A DNA stretch of 64,000 nt from contig JABJHA010000012.1 of assembly GCA_018662005.1 (NCBI GenBank), positions 1 to 64,000 of the forward strand, given 5' to 3'. This document shows positions 46,261-58,959 of this stretch, one piece after another. How positions within the stretch are numbered: position 1 is the stretch's first letter; each line of letters starts with the position of its first letter. Made by a program: the position numbers and the translations under genes. This stretch comes from Rhodospirillaceae bacterium. GTDB taxonomy: Bacteria > Pseudomonadota > Alphaproteobacteria > Rhodospirillales > JABHCV01. The notes below the pieces were generated by a model, which did not search any database, was not told the DNA's origin, and saw only the letters and a program-made list of their open reading frames with translations.

Positions 46261-48149
46261 GATTTCGCCTTCCCACCTGGGGATTTTTTCGTCTTACTGC
46301 TTTCAGAAACGTCCTGAAAATAAATTTCATTCTTGGTAATGGAAATACACTTGGTCGGACAGACCATGAAGCACGCGCCGCAGCGGATACATTCATTATT
46401 ATCGACCCAGATCGCGCCGACCTTGTCCCATTCGTTGGCTTCCTGAAGGTCGCCGTATGTACCGTCCGTGTTGATATCGACGCCTTCGACCAGCTTGATG
46501 CAATCGCGTGGTGCGACTTCGATGCAGGCACGGCAATAGATGCAGTTATCAACATCGATTTCATACTTGTGGTAGCAAAGATAACAGCGCTTGGCTTCCT
46601 CAAAAGCTTCTTCAAGTTCCATGCCCTTTTCGACTTCCGACGTCAGGTCCTTGCCACGGTCTTGCAGTTTTGAGGTTGGCATTTCCTGCCTTGGAATGAA
46701 GTCATAGGCGCGTTCACGCAAAGGCTCATCAACACTTTCAATCTTGACGACTTCCTTGCGGCGCTCGTAGCCCATCAACCAGGCATCCATCTTCAAAGCA
46801 ATTTCACGGCCGTGGCCAACGGCTTCGACAACTGTTGATGCGCCACCGACAAAATCACCGGCGGCAAACAAGCCATCGGCAGTGGTCATACCGTGCTCGT
46901 TGATTTTGACGTTGCCCCAGTCATCCAGGCCCAGTTTGACATCGATGTAATCGTTGACGGTCGTTTGGCCGATGGCGACCAGCAAGGTGTCGCAAGCCAA
47001 TTCAAATTGTGAGCCTTCAATGGCGATCGCCTGTCGGCGACCGTTTTTGCGCCAACCGCCAAGCCTGTTCTGAACGAACCTGACACCGCGCAAGGAACCA
47101 TCAGGATTAGTGATCAGGCCGGTGGGGGTGCGAAGACCATGGATTTCAACCCCTTCACGCTTGGCCTCAAAAATTTCCTCTTTGGCGACCGGGATATATT
47201 CTTCGGTCGTGCGCAAATGAATGGTCACCTCTTCGGCACCCAAACGGCGAGCAACCCGGGCGCAGTCCAAGGCCGTAAAACCGGCGCCAACAACAAACAC
47301 CCGCTTGCCGACGGTTTTCTTCTGGCCGCGGTGCAGGTCCATCAGGAAATCAAGGCCGTACTCCACATTCGGGGTGGTCAGGACAGGGTCATCATCGCCT
47401 TTTTTCAGACCCTCAAGGGGTAGCGGGATCGCCGCCATGCAACCGGTCGCCAGCAGCACCGCGTCATGATGTTCTCGAAGCCAGGCAAGGGAGACATCTG
47501 TTTCACCATTGCCAACACCAATACCCGTCTGAATTTCCACACCCAGCCTGAGGGCGTTGCGCAGTTCGATATCCAACTCGTCGCGCGGCAATCTGAATTC
47601 GGGAATGCCGTATGACAACATGCCACCAGCCTTTTTCTCACGCTCGAATATCAGAATATCGTGACCAAGGGTCGACAGGTCATGGGCGGCGGCGATGCCC
47701 GCCGGGCCTGAACCAACAATGACGATACGCTTATGGGTCGGCGTAAACAGGCTTTCATTGATGCGATGCCCTGAAGACTTGAAGTCCGCGGCGACCCGCT
47801 TCAAATGACAAATTCCGACTGGCTCGCCGTTACCGGGCCAGCCATGACGGCAGGCATCTTCACAAGGCCTGGAACAAATGCGGCCAAGGGCACCGGGCAG
47901 AACATTGGCCATACGGTTTAGCTCGTAAGAGCGACCAAAGCGCTGTTCGGTAATCATCCGGATGTAGGCGGGAATATTTGTTCCGGCCGGGCAAGCCGTC
48001 TGACAGGGAACGTTTTCGCGGACCCATCCGACATCGCGCGGGTCCGTGGAAAAACGCACCGGGGTGACAACACGTTCACCGAAGGACTGGGATGAGGAAA
48101 AGGATTCCCCCTCTTCCAGGTAAACTTTACTGATCGGCTTATCGGGCAC
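46257..48149 (-). CDS. NADPH:ferredoxin-type oxidoreductase, GltD-like with C-terminal ferredoxin, KorC-like
   Basis: 630 residues from GTG 48149. The N-terminal part is GltD/glutamate-synthase-beta-like: Fe-S cysteines in CQTACPAGTNIPAYI and CSRPCEDACRHG, FAD motif IVIVGSGPAGIAAAHDL near residue 143, NADPH motif VFVVGAGFTALDCARVARRLG near 290, and AGDFVGGASTVVEAVGHG. The C-terminal ferredoxin part has CIYCRACIEVAPRDC and CIRCGACFMVCPTKC. This matches KorC, the FAD subunit that lets the Azoarcus enzyme use NADP and reduce ferredoxin. It is the first gene of the kor operon, overlapping the next by four bases. Confidence 0.85.
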   Translation of the reverse strand: MPDKPISKVYLEEGESFSSSQSFGERVVTPVRFSTDPRDVGWVRENVPCQTACPAGTNIPAYIRMITEQRFGRSYELNRMANVLPGALGRICSRPCEDACRHGWPGNGEPVGICHLKRVAADFKSSGHRINESLFTPTHKRIVIVGSGPAGIAAAHDLSTLGHDILIFEREKKAGGMLSYGIPEFRLPRDELDIELRNALRLGVEIQTGIGVGNGETDVSLAWLREHHDAVLLATGCMAAIPLPLEGLKKGDDDPVLTTPNVEYGLDFLMDLHRGQKKTVGKRVFVVGAGFTALDCARVARRLGAEEVTIHLRTTEEYIPVAKEEIFEAKREGVEIHGLRTPTGLITNPDGSLRGVRFVQNRLGGWRKNGRRQAIAIEGSQFELACDTLLVAIGQTTVNDYIDVKLGLDDWGNVKINEHGMTTADGLFAAGDFVGGASTVVEAVGHGREIALKMDAWLMGYERRKEVVKIESVDEPLRERAYDFIPRQEMPTSKLQDRGKDLTSEVEKGMELEEAFEEAKRCYLCYHKYEIDVDNCIYCRACIEVAPRDCIKLVEGVDINTDGTYGDLQEANEWDKVGAIWVDNNECIRCGACFMVCPTKCISITKNEIYFQDVSESSKTKKSPGGKAKS

Positions 48150-48241
48150 CGTTTAAGACTCTCCGTTCTTCCCACCCGCTTGCGACGCAATCTTAACCAT
48201 AATTCCGATCAATTAGACATCACTATTTAGCATCAACCGCC

Positions 48242-50047
48242 TTATTTTCCCTCCAGTTCGCTTTTCAGCAATTCCAGCGTCAGCCATTGCTCTTCAATAG
48301 TGGCCAGTTCGCTTTCAGCATTTATCAACTTGTCCGCGCTGAGCTTGAAATTTTCCGGGTCAGTAGCAAAAAAAGACGGGTCCGCCATTTGCTGGTGCAA
48401 TTTTTCAATTTCACCTTCAAGGGATTCGATTTGAGCCGGTAAATTTTCCAGCGCATATTTTTCCTTATAGGATAACTTGCGCTTTTGATCAGGATTGGAA
48501 GGCGTCACTTTTGATTTCGCGGACTTTGGCGATTGGGGCTGTTTTTCCACGCTGGGTTTAAATCCCTGCTGGATAATCATGTCACTGTAACCACCGGCAT
48601 ATTCCTGCCAGCGCCCCTGGCCTTCGGAAACGATCACCGAAGTGACAACCCGGTCGAGAAAATCTCGATCATGGCTAACCAACAGAACGGTCCCTGCATA
48701 ATTGGCGAGCATTTCCTGCAACAGGTCGAGGGTTTCAAGATCAAGATCGTTGGTCGGTTCATCGAGCACCAGAAGATTCGATTCGCGGGCAAAGGCGCGG
48801 GCCAGCATCAGTCGTCCACGCTCACCGCCCGATAAGGCATTGATCGGTGTCTTCACCTGATTGGGGGTAAACAGGAAGTCCTTCATGTAGCTCACCACAT
48901 GCCGGGGCTTGCCACCGACGATCACATTATCGCCACTACCGCCGGTCAGGGCGTCGCCCAGGGTCCACTCCGGATCAAGGCTTTCGCGACGCTGATCCAG
49001 CGTTACCATTTCAAGATTAACGCCTAGACGCATGGTTCCCTGATCGGGTTCCAGCACACCTGTCAGCATATTGAGCATCGTCGTCTTACCCGCCCCGTTG
49101 GGGCCGACCAGACCGATTCGGTCGCCGCGCTGAATTCGGGTCGAGAATTGATCAATAATCGTCACGCCATCATAAGATTTGGTCAGACCCTTTGCTTCGC
49201 CGACCAGCTTGCCCGAAACCTCGCCCTCGCTCACCGTCATTTTGACGGAGGCTGTAATCTGGCGCTGGTTGCGACGTTGCTCGCGAAGATCATGAAGGGC
49301 CCGAAGACGACCCTGGTTGCGTTTGCGGCGGGCCGAAACGCCGTGTACCAGCCAGTGGTTTTCAGCGACGAGCTTGCGATCAAGTTTATGGCGGTCCAAT
49401 TTTTCCTGCTCGATGATATCATCCCGCCAGGATTCAAAATCAGCAAATCCCTTATCAAGCCTTTTGGCCCCGCCCTGGCTAAGCCACACCGTCGCCTTTG
49501 ACAGGTTCTCAAGAAAGCGCCGGTCATGGCTGATCAAAACCAGCGCCGAGCGAATCGATTTGAGCTCGTTTTCAAGCCATTCAATGGCCGGAAGGTCCAG
49601 ATGGTTGGTCGGTTCATCAAGCAGCAAAATATCGGGTTCGGGGGCGAGCACGCGGGCCAGGGCTGCACGGCGTGCCTCGCCGCCTGACAAGGTCTTTGGA
49701 TCTTCGCTGCCGTCCAATCCCAGTTGTTCGAGCAGATAACGGCCCCGGTAGGGATCATCGTTGGGCCCCATCCCCGCTTCCACATATGCGCCGGTTGTTG
49801 CGAAACCCTGCAGGTCCGGCTCCTGAGGCAGGTAGCGAACGTGGGTGCCAGGCTGCTGAAAGACCTCACCGTGATCGGCTTCGATGAAGCCTGCGGCGAT
49901 TTTAAGCAATGTCGATTTTCCCGAGCCATTGCGGCCGACCAGGCACAATCTGTCGCGGGCAGAAACAGACAATTCCGCCCCTTCCAGCAAGGGAATGCCG
50001 CCGAAGGTCAGGTCGATATCACGCAATATCAGGATCGGTGGGGCCAT
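48242..50047 (-). CDS. ABC-F family ATPase (Uup-like)
   Basis: 601 residues with two ABC domains and no membrane segment: Walker A GRNGSGKS near residue 40 and GPNGAGKT near 312, signatures LSGGEARRAAL and LSGGERGRLML, and a charged coiled-coil tail from about 530 (YALENLPAQIESLEGEIEKLHQQM). This is the Uup arrangement. ABC-F proteins act on the ribosome or on DNA structures rather than in transport. It ends 92 bp upstream of the korC start and is a separate unit. Confidence 0.9.
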   Translation of the reverse strand: MAPPILILRDIDLTFGGIPLLEGAELSVSARDRLCLVGRNGSGKSTLLKIAAGFIEADHGEVFQQPGTHVRYLPQEPDLQGFATTGAYVEAGMGPNDDPYRGRYLLEQLGLDGSEDPKTLSGGEARRAALARVLAPEPDILLLDEPTNHLDLPAIEWLENELKSIRSALVLISHDRRFLENLSKATVWLSQGGAKRLDKGFADFESWRDDIIEQEKLDRHKLDRKLVAENHWLVHGVSARRKRNQGRLRALHDLREQRRNQRQITASVKMTVSEGEVSGKLVGEAKGLTKSYDGVTIIDQFSTRIQRGDRIGLVGPNGAGKTTMLNMLTGVLEPDQGTMRLGVNLEMVTLDQRRESLDPEWTLGDALTGGSGDNVIVGGKPRHVVSYMKDFLFTPNQVKTPINALSGGERGRLMLARAFARESNLLVLDEPTNDLDLETLDLLQEMLANYAGTVLLVSHDRDFLDRVVTSVIVSEGQGRWQEYAGGYSDMIIQQGFKPSVEKQPQSPKSAKSKVTPSNPDQKRKLSYKEKYALENLPAQIESLEGEIEKLHQQMADPSFFATDPENFKLSADKLINAESELATIEEQWLTLELLKSELEGK

Positions 50048-50176
50048 GGGGGCGCTTTTACAGGCGCATTCCGCTCAGGACAAGGGGGAGGGTCTATTTA
50101 CCGGGGAAATGCAGGCACCATTAAGGGCGGATATTTGTTCGTGCTCTGGCAATAGGTTTCGCGGCCGTCAGTATAT

Positions 50177-51208
50177 TTAATTCACTCTCACAACCATCTT
50201 GCCGAAGCTCTTGCCAAGAAGAACGTCATTGAGTGCAGCCGGTGCATTTTCCAAACCCTCGACCACCTGCTCCTTATAATGCACCTTGTCTTCAGCCAGC
50301 CACTCCGACATATCATCGACAAAATCGCTGTAGGTACTCTTCGGAAAACTGTCGAAGATGATGAACCCTTGCACCTTCACTTTCATACGCAAGATGGTGC
50401 CCATGATGGCAGGACCGAAATCCAGGCCTTCGGGCAGGCCTGTGAGATTGTACCAGGAGACAACACCGCAAACAGGCATCCGGGCAAAGGGGTTCAAAAG
50501 CGGCAGAACCGCATAAAGTACTTTGCCACCGACATTTTCGAAATAGACGTCAATGCCTTCAGGGCAGAAGGCTTTGAGTTGCTCTACGAAGTCGTCGGTT
50601 TTGTGATCAATACAGGCGTCGAATCCGAGATTTTTGACAACATGTGCACATTTTTCAGCGCCGCCTGCGATGCCGACCACACGGCAGCCTTTGATCTTAG
50701 CTATTTGTCCGACAGTGGCGCCAACCGGGCCAGAAGCCGCGGCAACAACTACGGTCTCGCCGGGTTTTGGCTCTCCGATTTGCAGCAAACCCGCGTAGGC
50801 CGTGTATCCAGGCATTCCCAGAATACCAAGAGACCATGATGGGTTTTTCGGATCTTTCCCGAGGTTCATGACCTCCGTTCCATCTGAAATCGCATAATCC
50901 TGCCAACCACTTCCCGATAAGACAAAATCACCCGGCTCAAAGCCATCAATGTTTGAGGATACGACCTCGGCGACGACCTGTCCTGTCATCACTTCACCGA
51001 TCTTCACCGGTTCCGCATATGATTTAGCATCATTCATCCGACCGCGCATATAAGGGTCAATTGAAAGATAAACCGTGCGCAAGAGCATCTCGCCCGCACC
51101 AACCTGCGGTATGCTGGCCTCTTCAAGACGAAGCGTATTCTCGTTCGGTATACCTTTGGGGCGTTCCGCGAGGACTACCCGACGATTGGTATTTGATGAT
51201 TGTGGCAT
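50177..51208 (-). CDS. NADP-dependent medium-chain reductase (CurA / 2-alkenal reductase type)
   Basis: 343 residues from ATG 51208, with GGAG about seven bases upstream; the frame extends 21 codons further without support. The protein lacks the zinc cysteines and has LRTVYLSIDPYMRGRM, NADP motif VVVAAASGPVGATVGQIAK and CPEGIDVYFENVGGKVL, all typical of zinc-independent CurA/leukotriene-B4-12-hydroxydehydrogenase-like reductases. These reduce double bonds of alpha,beta-unsaturated ketones or aldehydes with NADPH. No link to the aromatic genes is apparent. Confidence 0.87.
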   Translation of the reverse strand: MPQSSNTNRRVVLAERPKGIPNENTLRLEEASIPQVGAGEMLLRTVYLSIDPYMRGRMNDAKSYAEPVKIGEVMTGQVVAEVVSSNIDGFEPGDFVLSGSGWQDYAISDGTEVMNLGKDPKNPSWSLGILGMPGYTAYAGLLQIGEPKPGETVVVAAASGPVGATVGQIAKIKGCRVVGIAGGAEKCAHVVKNLGFDACIDHKTDDFVEQLKAFCPEGIDVYFENVGGKVLYAVLPLLNPFARMPVCGVVSWYNLTGLPEGLDFGPAIMGTILRMKVKVQGFIIFDSFPKSTYSDFVDDMSEWLAEDKVHYKEQVVEGLENAPAALNDVLLGKSFGKMVVRVN

Positions 51209-51433
51209 GGCAAGCTCCGAGGGATTATTTATGAGAATGTAGTTCTCTTTGCCTGGATTAAAAAGTCTCAATGTGACGACGACGGCAACGCCGAACGATG
51301 ACGAAACCGCAAAACGAACCTTTTCCTAGATCGTTTGGATCAAGCCAAGAGCCCATTGAACTTGACAAATTGACCCCAAAGATGTGGTGTGCGCCCCGAA
51401 ACCGGATTTCACACAAGGCAGACTTGAGAGACC

Positions 51434-53218
51434 ATGAACGCTTACCGAACACATACCTGCGAACAGCTGCGAAAAGACAACATCGGCGAGGAGGTCACCG
51501 TATCGGGGTGGGTGCATCGAAAACGCGATCACGGCAACCTGTTGTTCCTTGATCTGCGCGATCATTACGGCATCACCCAGTGCGTGCTGGAATCGGATTC
51601 GGGCGTCTTTCCCATGGTCGACAAGGTGTCCCAGGAAAGTGTCGTATCGGTCACCGGCAAGGTCACCGAAAGGACTGCCGAGACAATCAATACCGGCCTT
51701 CCGACCGGCGAGGTGGAAGTCTATATCAGTGAATTCAAGGTTCTCTCTGCGGCCGATGAATTACCCATGCCCGTCTTTGGCGAGCAGGATTATCCGGAAG
51801 ATACCCGCCTTCGCTACCGTTTTCTGGACCTGCGCCGCACGACCCTGCACAACAACATGATGCTGCGTTCCAGGGTCATGTCATCTGTTCGCAAAAGCAT
51901 GGAAAAGCTGGGCTTTTTCGAGCATCAAACACCAATCCTGACATCGTCCTCGCCGGAAGGTGCGCGCGACTTTCTGGTCCCCAGTCGCCTCAATCCGGGG
52001 CATTTCTACGCCCTGCCCCAGGCCCCGCAAATCTTTAAACAGCTGATTATGGTCGCTGGCTTCGATCGCTACTTCCAGATCGCACCCTGTTTTCGCGACG
52101 AAGACCCGCGCGCCGACCGCAGTCCCGGTGAGTTCTATCAGCTGGACGTAGAAATGTCGTTTGTCGAACAGGAAGATGTCTTAAGCGCCATCGAGCCTGT
52201 TAGTCATGCCCTGTTTGCCGACAATTCGGACAAGGCGGTAACCCCGATGCCGTTCCCGCGGCTGACATTCGCCGAAACCATGCTCAAATACGGCACCGAT
52301 AAGCCGGATCTGCGAATCGACATCGAAATTTCGGAAGTCGGCGAGGTTTTTGCCGGTTCCGATTTTCAGGTGTTCTCATCGGTGGTCGAAAAAGGCGGCG
52401 TTGTGCGGGCCATTCCAGCCCCCGGTGCGGCGTCTCAACCGCGCAGCTTCTTCGACAAGATGAACGGCTGGGCCCAGGACGAGGGCGCACCCGGCATGGG
52501 CTGGATTTCCTTCACCGAAGAGGGCGAAGCAAAAGGGCCGATCGCCAAGCGCCTTGGTGAGGAACGTTTGGGTAAATTGAAAGAACTGGCGGGTTTAAGC
52601 GATGGCGACGGTGTTTTCTTCGCCAGCGGACCTGCTGGTGAGGCCGCCGCTCTGGCTGGCAAAGCCCGCGTCCACGTTGGCGAAAAACTGGACATGGTCG
52701 ATGACAGTCGTTTCGAGATGGTCTGGGTCATCGATTACCCGATGTACGAATGGGACGAGATCGAAGACCGGCTCGATTTCTCACACAATCCGTTCTCAAT
52801 GCCGCAGGGGGGTCTCACGTCCCTGGACAACGAGGACAAGCTGGAAATTCTCGGCTACCAGTATGATCTGGTCTGCAACGGTATCGAACTTGGCAGCGGC
52901 GCGATCCGTAACCACGAACCTGAAACCATGTTCAAGGCATTCGAGTTGGTCGGCTATTCGCGGCAGGAAGTGGAAACCAAATTCGGCGGCTTGCTCAGGG
53001 CCTTCCATTTTGGCGCACCGCCACATGGTGGCATCGCCCTTGGCCTGGATCGCATCGTCATGTTGCTTCTTGATGAAGCCAACATTCGTGAAGTCATTAT
53101 GTTCCCGCTTAATCAGCAAGCCCAAGACCCCTTGCTTGGTGCCCCTTCATTGATAGATGATGCGCGCTATAAAGAACTGCACTTAAGTTTCAAGGCGCCA
53201 AAAAAGATTAAGTCATAA
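51434..53218 (+). CDS. aspS: aspartyl-tRNA synthetase
   Basis: 594 residues, the bacterial length. N-terminal OB anticodon-binding domain ([31 protein letters not shown]), class II motif 2 ([30 protein letters not shown]), bacterial GAD insertion near residues 300-420, and motif 3 ([24 protein letters not shown]). It charges tRNA-Asp, and in many Alphaproteobacteria also tRNA-Asn. It is followed after 18 bases by an FtsZ-like gene in the same direction. Confidence 0.97.
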   Translation: MNAYRTHTCEQLRKDNIGEEVTVSGWVHRKRDHGNLLFLDLRDHYGITQCVLESDSGVFPMVDKVSQESVVSVTGKVTERTAETINTGLPTGEVEVYISEFKVLSAADELPMPVFGEQDYPEDTRLRYRFLDLRRTTLHNNMMLRSRVMSSVRKSMEKLGFFEHQTPILTSSSPEGARDFLVPSRLNPGHFYALPQAPQIFKQLIMVAGFDRYFQIAPCFRDEDPRADRSPGEFYQLDVEMSFVEQEDVLSAIEPVSHALFADNSDKAVTPMPFPRLTFAETMLKYGTDKPDLRIDIEISEVGEVFAGSDFQVFSSVVEKGGVVRAIPAPGAASQPRSFFDKMNGWAQDEGAPGMGWISFTEEGEAKGPIAKRLGEERLGKLKELAGLSDGDGVFFASGPAGEAAALAGKARVHVGEKLDMVDDSRFEMVWVIDYPMYEWDEIEDRLDFSHNPFSMPQGGLTSLDNEDKLEILGYQYDLVCNGIELGSGAIRNHEPETMFKAFELVGYSRQEVETKFGGLLRAFHFGAPPHGGIALGLDRIVMLLLDEANIREVIMFPLNQQAQDPLLGAPSLIDDARYKELHLSFKAPKKIKS

Positions 53219-53236
53219 GTGGTGAGACTCTAGGCC

Positions 53237-54598
53237 ATGACATCCGCTTCCAAAGATAGTGACCCAACCGACCCGAGCCCGCGCATTGGCATTATCGGTG
53301 TCGGCGGTGCTGGCGGCAACGCCATCAACAACATGATCCGGGCTGATCTGGCCGGGGTCAATTACCTTGCCGCCAATACGGACGCCCAGGCGTTGGCGGC
53401 TTCCCTTGCCAGTCATTCCCTGCAATTAGGGGCAGGACTGACCAGTGGCTTAGGCTCGGGCGCGCAAGTCGAAATCGGCCGTGCCGCAGCTGAGGAATCC
53501 GTCGAGGACATCAAAAAATGGGTCTCACAATGTGACCTGTTATTCATTGCCGCAGGCATGGGCGGCGGCACCGGAACCGGCGCCGCCCCGGTTATTGCCG
53601 ACATCGCCCGCGACCAGCAAGCCTTGAGCGTTGGCGTTGTCACCCTGCCCTTTGACTTTGAAGGCCCACAGCGTATGCGGACCGCTACCCAAGGTATGAT
53701 CGAGCTTGAAAAACTGGTCGACACCCTGATCGTGATCCCCAATCAGAACCTGTTTGCCATCGCCAATGCATCGACCACATTCGCGAACGCTTTCGTTATG
53801 GCCGACGAAGTTCTGCACGACGCCATTCGCGGCATTACCGACCTGATTGTCCTGCCCGGCCTGATTAATCTTGATTTTGCCGATGTCCGCTCTGTCATTA
53901 CCAAGACCGGACGCGCCATGATGGGAACAGGCGAGGCATCAGGCGAAGGCCGCGCCATCAACGCAGCCGAGGCCGCCATTGCCAATCCGCTGCTCGATAT
54001 CGTTTCCATCAAAGGAGCCGAAGGCCTTTTGATCAACGTGACCGGCGGCACCGATATGACGCTTTTTGAAATTGACGAGGCGGCGAACCGCATTCGCAGC
54101 GAAGTCGGCGGTGATAGCTTAATTATCTTCGGCAGCGCTTTCGACCCCGCCCTTGATGGCAAATTGCGGGTTTCCGTCGTCGCCACCGGACTTCAGGGGC
54201 CGCAAAGCAACAGTCGCCCGGTATCGCCCGAACCCGAACCCGAGCCTGAGCCCGAACCAACTCCGGAACCGCAGCCCGAAGCCTTCGCACCACCAGCCAT
54301 CGAACCGGCCATGGCGGCAGTCATGGAAGCGGTCATGGAACACGCCAGTGAAGAGCCGGAACAGGAAACGACGGTCGCTCCTGAAGCTGAGGGGAATTCC
54401 GACTCTCATCCGATACCGGCACCGACCGTGCCGCGGCCCGAAAACGAACCTGCCGCCGCCGCACCCGCCATCAATGAGACGGAAAGCCCAACCCCGGAGC
54501 CAAAACCCGAACCTGAAGAAGTGCCCGCAATGACAGACGAGCCTTCTAAAAAGGAAAAAACCAAATTCGGCTGGGCCGGAAGAATCTTCCGCTCTTAA
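53237..54598 (+). CDS. FtsZ-like GTPase (paralogue) with long acidic-proline tail
   Basis: 453 residues. Tubulin/FtsZ fold: [15 protein letters not shown] near residue 20, GTP signature [10 protein letters not shown] near 113, T7 loop [11 protein letters not shown] near 207, so it looks catalytically competent. After about residue 325 comes a low-complexity linker rich in Pro and Glu (repeated PEPE units) and a basic end [11 protein letters not shown]. The conserved FtsZ C-terminal peptide (D-I/V-P-A-F-L) that binds FtsA and ZipA is missing, and no dcw genes are nearby. It is therefore probably a second FtsZ. Function in division or elsewhere is unknown. Confidence 0.88.
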   Translation: MTSASKDSDPTDPSPRIGIIGVGGAGGNAINNMIRADLAGVNYLAANTDAQALAASLASHSLQLGAGLTSGLGSGAQVEIGRAAAEESVEDIKKWVSQCDLLFIAAGMGGGTGTGAAPVIADIARDQQALSVGVVTLPFDFEGPQRMRTATQGMIELEKLVDTLIVIPNQNLFAIANASTTFANAFVMADEVLHDAIRGITDLIVLPGLINLDFADVRSVITKTGRAMMGTGEASGEGRAINAAEAAIANPLLDIVSIKGAEGLLINVTGGTDMTLFEIDEAANRIRSEVGGDSLIIFGSAFDPALDGKLRVSVVATGLQGPQSNSRPVSPEPEPEPEPEPTPEPQPEAFAPPAIEPAMAAVMEAVMEHASEEPEQETTVAPEAEGNSDSHPIPAPTVPRPENEPAAAAPAINETESPTPEPKPEPEEVPAMTDEPSKKEKTKFGWAGRIFRS

Positions 54599-55293
54599 AA
54601 CACCCCGGCATGGGTGATGGTTAGCAAACCCAGTCCGGTTGTGAAAAGTCCCAAGACAGCACTGAGGCCGTTATAGGCCCAGGTCATTGAACCGGCGACG
54701 TAACGCATGGGAACGGCGATAACCGCGCTCAAGACAGCCATGCCGATCATCGACCCAGCCCCGAACAGGACGATGTAGACAATCCTTGTCGATACCGGTT
54801 CCAGGGTTTGCATGGTCAACAACACCAATGCTGCCGATCCGGCCAGGCCGTGCATCATGCCGACGGCCAGGGCGCGCGCCGGCATACCCTTAAAGTGCTC
54901 GTGGCGGTGGCGTGCCGGATCATGGATTTTCTCACCCTGATGGGAATGGGCATGGATGTGGGCGTTGCCGTCTTCATGCCTGTGGACATGAAAATGAATG
55001 CGTTTGCGGATCAGTCGGTAGAGCACATCAGCGCCCAAACCGACCAGCATGAGCCCGACCAGGGCTTCCAGAATTTGGGCATAGGCCTGGGGTATGCTGG
55101 TGTTGAGCACGACAATCACAGCACCGAAAGCAAGCAGGGTCAGGGTATGGCCCAGCCCCCACATAACCCCCAGCGGCACCGCTTGACGGAAAGTTTTGAC
55201 CCGCGTCGCCAGAACGGCTACGGCGGCAACATGGTCGGCCTCCAGCGCATGACGCATGCCGAGCAGAAAACCAAGAAACAAAATGCCGCTCAT
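54595..55293 (-). CDS. nickel/cobalt-type transporter (NiCoT/UreH-like membrane protein)
   Basis: 232 residues from ATG 55293. The NiCoT-like signature [14 protein letters not shown] lies at residues 12-25 (RHALEADH instead of the usual RHAxDADH). About six membrane segments flank a cytoplasmic or periplasmic histidine-rich loop ([19 protein letters not shown]), suitable for metal binding. UreH/HupE-like transport of nickel or cobalt, or metal efflux, is the likely role. Stop codons of this gene and the FtsZ-like gene overlap. Confidence 0.8.
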   Translation of the reverse strand: MSGILFLGFLLGMRHALEADHVAAVAVLATRVKTFRQAVPLGVMWGLGHTLTLLAFGAVIVVLNTSIPQAYAQILEALVGLMLVGLGADVLYRLIRKRIHFHVHRHEDGNAHIHAHSHQGEKIHDPARHRHEHFKGMPARALAVGMMHGLAGSAALVLLTMQTLEPVSTRIVYIVLFGAGSMIGMAVLSAVIAVPMRYVAGSMTWAYNGLSAVLGLFTTGLGLLTITHAGVF

Positions 55294-55368
55294 AAAATTA
55301 CCGACCCTGAGAAGGAATTGATTGAAGCGTCCGTCGATATCACGAACGTGAAGGCACTGCAATGGACT

Positions 55369-56262
55369 CTAGTAATCAGGCAAAACCTTATGAATAACCC
55401 CTGCGCTGAGAAGTTCTTCGCTCGTCGGAAACCAGATATCGGCGTGATCGGTTGTGAAGACCTTGTTCAGGAACTCGGGGGCGATATTTTGCTGCCTGTA
55501 GAATTCCAGATCGGTTTTTTGTTCCGCCTTGCGGTCGATGTAGGCGGCCCTGAACTTGCTGTCCAGATAGAATTGATGGAATCCCAACTTGCCCTGGGCA
55601 CCAAGGTTCCGCACCACCCCGGCAATAAAGGACGTCGTGCAGGCGGATTTGCATTCCTTGAACACATAAGTATTGAGGCCGTGTTTCCTGATCAATCGGG
55701 CGACACCCCGCCCCTCGGTAACGCGGCCGCCGTTGCTGCTGAGCACAACACCCTCAACCTCCGGATTTTGTTCCAGAAGCAGGTCCAGTTGCTGGGTGAT
55801 GCCAATTTTGAAATCCCCTTGCAAATGAATGCGGCGCTTGTCAGCGCTTAACTCCAGGGTGAAGTCGTCAAGATCGATGGTGTCCTGGAGTTTGGGATTA
55901 AGGGGTGGCCCATTCGGGTCCGTAAACAGCGACTGAAAGGCACCGAAAATATAAAGAACGCTGATAAACAGACTGACGGCAATGCCCAACTGGGCCAACA
56001 GCACCATCATGTATGATCCCCGCTCGCTTACGAAACGTTCACCGGCCCGGATCACCCCGATGATTTGCCAGGCATAAACGATCAGCTGGAAAACAATAAA
56101 AAAGAGGATGGTGGCGATGGCCGAAGCGGTCGATTGTTCGGTAAACGGCGGGTGGGTGAAACCTTCAAGATAGGTAATGAGGATTCTTAGGCCCACCAGG
56201 TTGACCCAGAAAGACCACGCCAGTGATTGTTTACCCTGCCAATGGGAGCGGATGTATTGCAT
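55369..56262 (-). CDS. membrane-anchored ClpP/crotonase-fold protein (COG3904-like)
   Basis: 297 residues with three hydrophobic segments at about 15-35, 48-70 and 85-108, then a soluble domain. The pattern GDFKIGITQQLDLLLEQNPEVEGVVLSSNGGRVTEGRGVARLI, then ECKSACTTSFIAGVVR and GAQGKLGFHQFYLDS, is that of ClpP/crotonase-like periplasmic proteins with Ser in SACTTSF as a possible nucleophile. Function is unknown. It is divergent from queA (59 bp) and 75 bp upstream of the transporter gene on the same strand. Confidence 0.7.
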   Translation of the reverse strand: MQYIRSHWQGKQSLAWSFWVNLVGLRILITYLEGFTHPPFTEQSTASAIATILFFIVFQLIVYAWQIIGVIRAGERFVSERGSYMMVLLAQLGIAVSLFISVLYIFGAFQSLFTDPNGPPLNPKLQDTIDLDDFTLELSADKRRIHLQGDFKIGITQQLDLLLEQNPEVEGVVLSSNGGRVTEGRGVARLIRKHGLNTYVFKECKSACTTSFIAGVVRNLGAQGKLGFHQFYLDSKFRAAYIDRKAEQKTDLEFYRQQNIAPEFLNKVFTTDHADIWFPTSEELLSAGVIHKVLPDY

Positions 56263-56321
56263 CTGTTTCTTATAGCAAGAGTATTTGTTCTTCGGGTCAG
56301 TTTTCTATAGGTTCCCGCCTC

Positions 56322-58480
<2,159 letters not shown>

Positions 58481-58489
58481 GAATCGATC

Positions 58490-58954
58490 ATGGCTGAAAA
58501 TATATACGACAACCTGAGTCAACTGGACGGCGCTGGCGAGACCCCGGCATCTCCGGAAGAAGCCATCCTGGAAACGGTCCCCAACCCGCAAGCGAAAGAG
58601 GATTATCTGGTTCGTTTCAGCTGTCCGGAATTCACGTCCGTTTGTCCGGTTACCGGCCAGCCGGATTTTGCCCATCTGGTCATCGATTACGCGCCGGATG
58701 GACTTTTGGTCGAAAGCAAATCCCTGAAACTGTATTTGGGGTCATTTCGCAATCATGGCGCTTTTCACGAAGACTGCACCGTCGCCATCGCCAAGAAAAT
58801 AACCCAGGCTACGGAACCAAAATGGCTGCGCATCGGCGGCTACTGGTATCCCCGGGGCGGCATCCCCATCGATGTCTTTTATCAAACCGGCGAAAAACCC
58901 GAAGGATTATGGGTTCCCGATCAGGGTGTGCCGGGTTATCGCGGAAGAGGTTAA
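58490..58954 (+). CDS. queF: preQ0 reductase (NADPH-dependent 7-cyano-7-deazaguanine reductase)
   Basis: 154 residues, the short unimodular QueF type. Catalytic Cys52 and Asp59 lie in [17 protein letters not shown], and [21 protein letters not shown] follows, which carries the NADPH/QueF motif. It reduces preQ0 to preQ1. It is nine bases after tgt and five bases before the GST gene. Confidence 0.96.
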   Translation: MAENIYDNLSQLDGAGETPASPEEAILETVPNPQAKEDYLVRFSCPEFTSVCPVTGQPDFAHLVIDYAPDGLLVESKSLKLYLGSFRNHGAFHEDCTVAIAKKITQATEPKWLRIGGYWYPRGGIPIDVFYQTGEKPEGLWVPDQGVPGYRGRG

Positions 58955-58959
58955 AATAA

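Noticed and set aside
45229-48149. BoxA candidate
   Set aside because: The FAD protein has no ferredoxin domain and the 630-residue protein is GltD-like, whereas BoxA has an N-terminal ferredoxin joined to an FNR-type reductase.
48150-48241. FNR-type half-sites (TTGAT) before korC
   Set aside because: Only half-sites with poor second arms; not distinguishable from chance.
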